NCBI GenBank assembly: GCA_002477475.1
Contig: DLPX01000034.1
Span: forward strand, 1-18,371
Direction: 5' to 3'
Length of the DNA stretch: 18,371 bases
Source: Proteobacteria bacterium UBA7447
GTDB taxonomy: Bacteria; Pseudomonadota; Gammaproteobacteria; Arenicellales; UBA868
Each line of letters opens with the position of its first letter. The first letter of the stretch is position 1. The translations under genes were made by a program, and so were the position numbers. The notes under the pieces were generated by a model that worked only from the letters and a program-made list of their open reading frames with translations, was not told the DNA's origin and did no database searches. Positions 14,002 through 18,371 of this stretch are shown piece after piece.

Positions 14002-14907
14002 TCAGCTTGCAGCAGTCCCTTGCCACAGTGTCGGAAACATCGACTCCGGCATGGGCGCTCCAGGCGTGACACCAAGATCCTCCAAGGGAGGAGAAGTCTC
14101 ACCGGCGCGTTCGCAGTAGACCATGTCGTCACCGAGCCACCGTGTCGAAAACGCCCGTCGACGTGCCTTGATCGGCGCATCGGTCGTGCCGTGCAAAGTG
14201 CGGAAATCAAAAAGCAGGGCGTCTCCTGGCTCTAGGGCAAAGCGGCGGATGTCTTCTTCGCGGAAGGATGCTTCAAGCTGTGTGACTGAAGCCATGGTTT
14301 TGTCATCCTGGACATAATCAGAGCCGTCAACAAAATGGCGGGGGAAGTACAGCTGGCTGCTCCTGTGGGATCCCGCCAAGAAGCGAACGGCCGTCTCCGC
14401 AGGTGTTGCGTCAAGAGAAACATACACGCTCACGTTCTGACGTCCATCGACACAGTAGTAGGGGAGATCATGGTGCCATGGCGTTGCCGTTTGGGTGCCG
14501 GGTTCCTTGCAGAATACATGTTCGTGAAAAAGCTGGGCCCGGGAAGACCGCATAAATTGGGCTGCCAGACAGGCAGCCGGTGATTCTGAGACAAAAGCGG
14601 CGTATTCAGGGATTCTGTGCCAGTTGCAGTAACTGTCGAAAAACCTTCCTCCACCGCCAGGCGCGACGCTGTCGCAGGGAAACGCATAGTCATCGGACTG
14701 ATCCATGTTGCGCTGCAGTCCCGCCCTGAGCCGATCGACCCAGTCGGAAAACAGCCCACGAATCAGGATAACGCCCTCACGTTGATAAAGATCAACCTGA
14801 TCGACAGTCGCTTGCGCTTCGGGCGATGACCCGAGTTGTGCGATGACATCCGGTGATGGCCGCCAGTCAACGGTCGTGTAATTTCCTTTTGCGTCTGAGG
14901 TCTTCAT
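14002..14907 (-). CDS. Phytanoyl-CoA dioxygenase (PhyH)-family Fe(II)/2OG oxygenase
   Basis: This is the first gene of the minus-strand dioxygenase operon; the protein is 301 aa. The PhyH fold is recognised from YQREGVILIRGLF (41-53), ATPWHHDLPYYC (141-152) with H145-x-D147, a strand VSVYVSLDATPAETAVRFLAGSH region (from 159), and GDALLFDFRTLHG (228-240) with the distal H239. A basic cluster, KARRRAFSTRW (from 247), holds the likely 2OG-binding arginine near R250. Bacterial members hydroxylate very varied small molecules (ectoine, phosphonates, fatty acyl groups), so no substrate can be given. The ATG at 14907 has no strong Shine-Dalgarno. A candidate promoter and inverted repeat lie 50-100 bases upstream. 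Confidence 0.88.
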   Translation of the reverse strand: MKTSDAKGNYTTVDWRPSPDVIAQLGSSPEAQATVDQVDLYQREGVILIRGLFSDWVDRLRAGLQRNMDQSDDYAFPCDSVAPGGGGRFFDSYCNWHRIPEYAAFVSESPAACLAAQFMRSSRAQLFHEHVFCKEPGTQTATPWHHDLPYYCVDGRQNVSVYVSLDATPAETAVRFLAGSHRSSQLYFPRHFVDGSDYVQDDKTMASVTQLEASFREEDIRRFALEPGDALLFDFRTLHGTTDAPIKARRRAFSTRWLGDDMVYCERAGETSPPLEDLGVTPGAPMPESMFPTLWQGTAAS

Positions 14908-14953
14908 GGGCGATTCGATCGAGAGGTTGATGTGTTATTGCCTATGCAAATCG

Positions 14954-15009
14954 CGTGAATTTAGTGTCACGAGCTGGTCATTGTAAGGCGACACAATTTA
15001 AAACATCAA
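14954..15009 (-). promoter_or_regulatory. Candidate sigma70 promoter with adjacent inverted repeat for the dioxygenase operon
   Basis: Read on the minus strand, TTGATG (15009-15004) and TACAAT (14985-14980) are separated by 18 bases and match four and five of six consensus positions. Transcription would start near 14973. Immediately downstream lies CGTGA-N8-TCACG (14954-14971), a short dyad placed where a repressor could block elongation. The surrounding gap (14908-15115) is A+T-rich compared with the flanking genes. This is read by eye and unsupported by experiment. Confidence 0.4.
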
Positions 15010-15115
15010 TCAATTAAAACAGCAACCAAATATAGACTTTGCCCCAACTGCTTGTTAGGGTGGCGAAAAACTCAAGCCGTCGATATCCAACTTAGCGAGA
15101 AGCCCCGTCAGGCCC

Positions 15116-15415
15116 ATGCTGCGAAAGTACAGACAAAAGATCAATGTTCGCCAGGCCATCGACCTTTCCGGTGGGCATCTTATTTATCGTGAGCAGGATG
15201 CCGGACTTTACTTTTGCGGCCCTGAGAGCGTGCAGATTTGTTCGTTACTGCAACAGGTGTTTAAGTCTTTGAAGGTGTCGCGGCGGTTTGAGTACGCGCG
15301 TTTCGATGATTTTGGTGCAGTCTTTGTGGGAATCAAAGTCGAAGTACACCCGGATGAGTTTCCGGTTGTCGCGTCCGCACTTCGCCTAAGCGGGATGGAG
15401 ATCAGTAGCCTCTAG
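15116..15415 (+). CDS. Small unrecognised protein
   Basis: I do not recognise this 99-residue frame. It encodes a mixed-charge soluble protein with alternating hydrophobic stretches (GGHLIYREQDAGLYFCG; FGAVFVGIKVEVHP), which could form beta strands, and one basic N-terminal segment. There is no signal peptide or membrane helix. The ATG at 15116 has only a weak purine-rich stretch before it; the frame is open from about 15059 without an earlier standard start. Its stop codon and that of the convergent methyltransferase gene share the palindrome CTAG at 15412-15415. It is transcribed divergently from the three-dioxygenase operon, which would suit a regulator or accessory protein, but no DNA-binding motif is visible. 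It could still be a chance frame. Confidence 0.5.
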   Translation: MLRKYRQKINVRQAIDLSGGHLIYREQDAGLYFCGPESVQICSLLQQVFKSLKVSRRFEYARFDDFGAVFVGIKVEVHPDEFPVVASALRLSGMEISSL

Positions 15416-16209
15416 TCGATGGTTTCAGCGGGTTTTCTGCCGACGACTCTGCCCCATCGCTGAGCACCGCTTCGGGCGCGGTCGATTTTTCGTTGCCAAT
15501 CCTTCGTTAGCTCCTCGCGGACATTCTGGTCGATATCCAGAGTCTGGATCGTTTTGAGTTCGGCCTCGCTGAAATCGATGAACTGCTTTGTGACATCTGC
15601 GGCCTCCACCCCTTTAAACCCAGCTTCCTCAATTAAGGCCTGGTATTCAGACACGCTGCACAGGTGATAGTTTCTTTGGCTGATGTACTGCTTGAAATCC
15701 TCAGAAAAAGGCCCCTCTGCGCAGCAGTAGTCGGTGAACAGGAGTTTTCCTGAAGGCTTAAGAGCGTGAAAAAGTCTTGCAAAGAGCTGCTTTTTCTCTT
15801 TGATGTGAAGGAATACGTCTCGACTATAGATGCCGTCGTAAGCGTCTTTCGTTGCAATCTCCAGGCAATTTTTATTGGCCAACGACACCTGGCCGGTAAG
15901 TCCTGCTTCGGCGAGCCGCATCTCGGCGAGGTCCAACATGTTGTCCGACAAGTCAATGGCGTCGACCTCAAGATTAAATTTCTGCTTCATGAGGAATGCA
16001 CTTCCCCCGATGCCGCATCCCACATCAAGAACGCGACTGCCTGGTTTAAGGTCAAGTTTCTCGATGAGTTCGATGGCGCAGCCCCTGCCGCCCGGGCTGA
16101 CAAAAGTTCTGCCGTAAACCTGTTCGTACTTGAGGATGGATTCGTGCGAGTATTGGCCGGAATCCAGAAAGGCTTTGCCTGTGCTGGCGTTGTTATGAGC
16201 CAGGGCCAT
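15412..16209 (-). CDS. SAM-dependent methyltransferase, phosphoethanolamine N-methyltransferase-like
   Basis: This 265-residue (from ATG at 16209) class I methyltransferase has the SAM-binding motif VLDVGCGIGG (60-69), acidic residues at the end of strand 2 (DAIDLS), and a later strand KLLFTDYCC. Before motif I, the stretch FLDSGQYSHESILKYEQVYG (14-33), followed by FVSPGG, closely follows the plant and nematode phosphoethanolamine N-methyltransferase pattern F-L-D-x-x-Q-Y...I-L-x-Y-E-x-V-F/Y-G...F-V-S-x-G-G. That suggests methylation of phosphoethanolamine or its methylated forms toward phosphocholine. The choline/ethanolamine-kinase-like gene directly upstream, overlapping by 17 bases, supports this. 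A TTG at 16224 is an alternative start. Related enzymes methylate sterols, tocopherols or glycine, so the substrate is not settled. Confidence 0.82.
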   Translation of the reverse strand: MALAHNNASTGKAFLDSGQYSHESILKYEQVYGRTFVSPGGRGCAIELIEKLDLKPGSRVLDVGCGIGGSAFLMKQKFNLEVDAIDLSDNMLDLAEMRLAEAGLTGQVSLANKNCLEIATKDAYDGIYSRDVFLHIKEKKQLFARLFHALKPSGKLLFTDYCCAEGPFSEDFKQYISQRNYHLCSVSEYQALIEEAGFKGVEAADVTKQFIDFSEAELKTIQTLDIDQNVREELTKDWQRKIDRARSGAQRWGRVVGRKPAETID

Positions 16210-17119
16210 TTTCAACAGCTGCAAGGTGCGCAGAAAAAGCGTCGGTCGCCATCAGGGTTCGGCATCGCTGCAGTCGGCCCACCGCATATGCCCAAAAATC
16301 ATCGGCCGGATTCTGGTTGGCATGCTGAACAACTCCCCACAGTGTCCAAAGGAGATCGCACATGGCCTTATACATAACCATCCGGCCTACATCAAAAGGA
16401 TCCGGGTCATGGCCGAAGTAGGCAGCGAGCAGAATGTCCTCCTGCTCAGGGGAGAAATCTCCCTCGACCGAGAGGTCGCCCAGATCCCACATGGGATCGT
16501 TATTGCCCCCATACTCAAAGTCGATGACGAAAACCTGATTTCCATCGTCGATACAGTTTTCGACCATCGGATCGCAGTGGCAGGGTGCTGAAGGAAGGGT
16601 ATGTCTTGCAAGCGCATTGCGCACGGCGTCGCCACTTTCCTGCACCGAGGAATAACCTTCTGGCAACTGCGCTTCGAGTTGGCTGACTACCTCAAGGTAC
16701 TGATCAATTTGCTCGAAGAGATTAAAGTCTCCTTCGAAAGGTTTCGGACTGTCATGAAGGCGTCGAAATGCACGCCCCGTCCGCTCCAGCACCGCTGCAT
16801 CCCTGAATCGTTCGATATCGAGAGTGATCGCATTTTCGATATAGCGGGTAACCATCGTGCCTGTGCTTGAGTCGAAAAAGAGAATCTCTGCGTTGACCCC
16901 GACATCGGAGGCGATTTGTGCATTTTTCTGCTCACGCGCTCGGTCAATGTAATCCTCTGTTCCTTCTCCCGCCAGGCGAAGTACGAATCGTCCGTCGGGA
17001 GACTGCACCAGGAAGTTACGGTTGGTGAGGCCTCCGAGCCGCTCTGCGGCGAGATCTTTTAAGTCATACTGACTAAAAGGCGGCACCGAGCCGAGCGCCT
17101 CTTGAAGTGAATCATCCAT
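16193..17119 (-). CDS. Choline/ethanolamine kinase-like (LicA/APH-fold) phosphotransferase
   Basis: This 308-residue kinase-fold protein starts ERLGGLTNRNFLV (26-38), the characteristic glycine-rich/N-R segment of bacterial choline kinases (LicA). It also has RFVLRLAGEG (44-53) with the likely ATP-site region. The catalytic loop is HCDPMVENCID (181-191), with catalytic D183 and metal-binding N188. The following VIDFEYGGNNDPMWDLGD (198-215) supplies the second metal aspartate D200 and the ChoK-type W-D-L motif. The expected reaction is ATP-dependent phosphorylation of choline, ethanolamine or a similar amino alcohol. I chose ATG at 17119, with GGAG upstream, because a longer frame reaching 17386 would overlap the neighbouring folate-domain gene and has no family similarity. 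It lies 58 bases after that gene. Confidence 0.87.
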   Translation of the reverse strand: MDDSLQEALGSVPPFSQYDLKDLAAERLGGLTNRNFLVQSPDGRFVLRLAGEGTEDYIDRAREQKNAQIASDVGVNAEILFFDSSTGTMVTRYIENAITLDIERFRDAAVLERTGRAFRRLHDSPKPFEGDFNLFEQIDQYLEVVSQLEAQLPEGYSSVQESGDAVRNALARHTLPSAPCHCDPMVENCIDDGNQVFVIDFEYGGNNDPMWDLGDLSVEGDFSPEQEDILLAAYFGHDPDPFDVGRMVMYKAMCDLLWTLWGVVQHANQNPADDFWAYAVGRLQRCRTLMATDAFSAHLAAVENGPGS

Positions 17120-17177
17120 CTGAGGGTTCTCCAGGTAAATGACGACGTGACTTGGCTTTCCTGTGAATCTGCCGGAT

Positions 17178-18371
17178 CTATTGCCTCGGCAGCAGGTTCT
17201 CAGGATCGTAAAGCCCTTTGCAGCCGACTGCTTCAACTTTGACGGGAAAGGGCTCGTCGAAGTACTCAAGCAGGAGTTCGCGGCCTTCCTCTGCATACTC
17301 TTTGGGAAGATAGGCGAGCGCAATGTTTTTGCCAACTGATGGGCCAAAAGCGATACTGGTGGTGTAAGACCGTCGCCCCAGTGCATCGACCAGAACCTCG
17401 CCGGAGTCCGGATCCACGACAGGGCAGATACCCACCGGGTAGCGCTCCACCCCGACTTTGTCCTGGTTATCTGTCATGGTAAGGGTGCACAAGTAAGCGG
17501 GCTGGGACGCCAGTTCCCGCTGCGCCACATACGCAGACTTGCCATGAAAATCAGCTTCCTTAACGGTCGGACGGGCAAGCCCCGCCTCGATTAGGTTGTA
17601 TTCAGTAAGAAGATCGGCATTTTGAAGACGGAAACTCTTTTCCAGGCGTCTTGAATTTGCGTAGGTTTCCACGCCGACCGGTGTCGCGCCTTGCTCAAAA
17701 ATCAGGTCCCACAATGACATCCCATAGCTGAAGGGAACATGCAGTTCCCAGCCGGATTCACCGACGTAGGAAATCCGAAAAGCGAGTACCGGGATCCCCC
17801 GTACGGTGATTTCTTTTGTTGTCGCAAAAGGGAAGTTCGACGGATCCATTTCCTCAGGCGCATCCGCGACAGCCTGAATGATCTTGAGTGCATTCGGCCC
17901 CCACAGACCAAGACAGGCCATATGATCGCTGCGGTCCTCAATGAAGACACTCCAGTTATGGTCTTGCGCCATCCGCTGCAGCCACACGCAGTCACGGTTA
18001 CCGGCATCAGCACCATCGACGATTCGGAAACGATCTTCCGCAAGGCGCAGCACGGTCAGGTCGGCACGGACTCCGCCCTCCTGATCCAGGAAGTGGGTAT
18101 AGATTCCTTTTCCGATCGCGGTGGTGCCTCCGACCTTGGCGACGCAGGCGTATTCCATAAGTGTTTCGGCATCATTGCCGCTGACGTCATACACGGCGAA
18201 ATGTGACAGGTTGATCATGCCGGCACCCTCTGACATCGCCAGATGCTCTGCGTTTGAGACCCGCCAGAAATGCCGGTTATCCCATTTGTTCTCCCGTACC
18301 GGAACCTGGTCAGCGTATTTTTCAAGCAGGTGTTCGTTGGCTGCATAGCCATGCGCCCGCTCCCAGCCCGC
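17178..18371 (-). CDS. GcvT / dimethylglycine-dehydrogenase-type folate-domain protein (partial, N-terminus beyond window)
   Basis: The frame is open to the right window edge, so the protein's N-terminus is missing; 397 codons are visible. The visible part starts GWERAHGYAA and continues through WDNRHFWRVSNAEHLAM and GMINLSHFAVYDVSG. That is the layout in which a GcvT-like tetrahydrofolate-binding domain follows the FAD domain of sarcosine or dimethylglycine dehydrogenases. Further family marks are YVGESGWELHVP, the Y-A-N-S-x-R-L-E-K segment and ENLLPRQ at the C-terminus, where a GcvT C-terminal barrel ends. Such proteins transfer a one-carbon unit from an N-methyl or aminomethyl group to folate. 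Whether a FAD oxidase domain is fused upstream cannot be seen; it could be a stand-alone aminomethyltransferase. An internal ATG at 18236 is not the start, since similarity continues before it. Confidence 0.88.
   Translation of the reverse strand, partial: AGWERAHGYAANEHLLEKYADQVPVRENKWDNRHFWRVSNAEHLAMSEGAGMINLSHFAVYDVSGNDAETLMEYACVAKVGGTTAIGKGIYTHFLDQEGGVRADLTVLRLAEDRFRIVDGADAGNRDCVWLQRMAQDHNWSVFIEDRSDHMACLGLWGPNALKIIQAVADAPEEMDPSNFPFATTKEITVRGIPVLAFRISYVGESGWELHVPFSYGMSLWDLIFEQGATPVGVETYANSRRLEKSFRLQNADLLTEYNLIEAGLARPTVKEADFHGKSAYVAQRELASQPAYLCTLTMTDNQDKVGVERYPVGICPVVDPDSGEVLVDALGRRSYTTSIAFGPSVGKNIALAYLPKEYAEEGRELLLEYFDEPFPVKVEAVGCKGLYDPENLLPRQ

Noticed and set aside
17120..17386. N-terminal extension of the choline-kinase-like protein
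   Set aside because: The added 89 residues run over the end of the GcvT-like gene, look non-protein-like, and a GGAG site precedes the ATG at 17119.

Overview
The window looks like chromosomal DNA of a Gram-negative proteobacterium of moderate G+C. The evidence is a solute-binding protein with a cleavable signal peptide and no lipobox, a YcgN-type cysteine-cluster protein, and many Rieske and 2-oxoglutarate-dependent oxygenases. A gammaproteobacterium is a reasonable guess but is not proven. Coding is dense, and I see no tRNA, rRNA, CRISPR array or insertion sequence.

Region 1 (164-9272, + strand) is a probable single operon with gaps of at most 49 bases and several overlaps. It encodes a complete BMP/NupNOPQ-type ABC importer (binding protein, double ATPase, two permeases), which is a purine-nucleoside class transporter. 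Next come an isopenicillin-N-synthase-like Fe(II)/2OG dioxygenase, a Rieske-oxygenase catalytic subunit with no Rieske cluster site, a Rieske-FNR-ferredoxin reductase, and a GST-like protein. The last three reproduce the unusual composition of the caffeine-pathway N7-demethylase NdmC/NdmD/NdmE. The simplest reading is import followed by oxidative N-demethylation of a methylated purine or similar N-methyl heterocycle. The two Rieske-type proteins have complementary defects: one lacks the Rieske cluster ligands and the other lacks the mononuclear-iron ligands.

Region 2 (9273-11320, extending to 12220) is more G+C-rich by eye. It starts with a 188-base gap that contains a sulfatase-like N-terminal remnant. 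It then holds a divergent homocysteine S-methyltransferase-family gene, a convergent YcgN-like gene on the minus strand, a SnoaL-like protein and an EamA-type exporter.

Region 3 (12251-14907, - strand) is a probable operon of three different Fe(II)/2OG dioxygenases: PhyH-like, TauD/TfdA-like and a close TfdA relative. A plausible sigma70 promoter and a short inverted repeat lie upstream.

Region 4 (15116-18371) has a small unrecognised plus-strand gene. It is followed by a minus-strand set: a GcvT/dimethylglycine-dehydrogenase-like folate-domain protein cut by the right window edge, a choline/ethanolamine-kinase-like phosphotransferase, and a phosphoethanolamine-N-methyltransferase-like enzyme. 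A common thread of the window is methyl-group and one-carbon chemistry: oxidative demethylation, methyl transfer, and folate-dependent C1 handling. That thread is an inference from families, not proof of a shared pathway.
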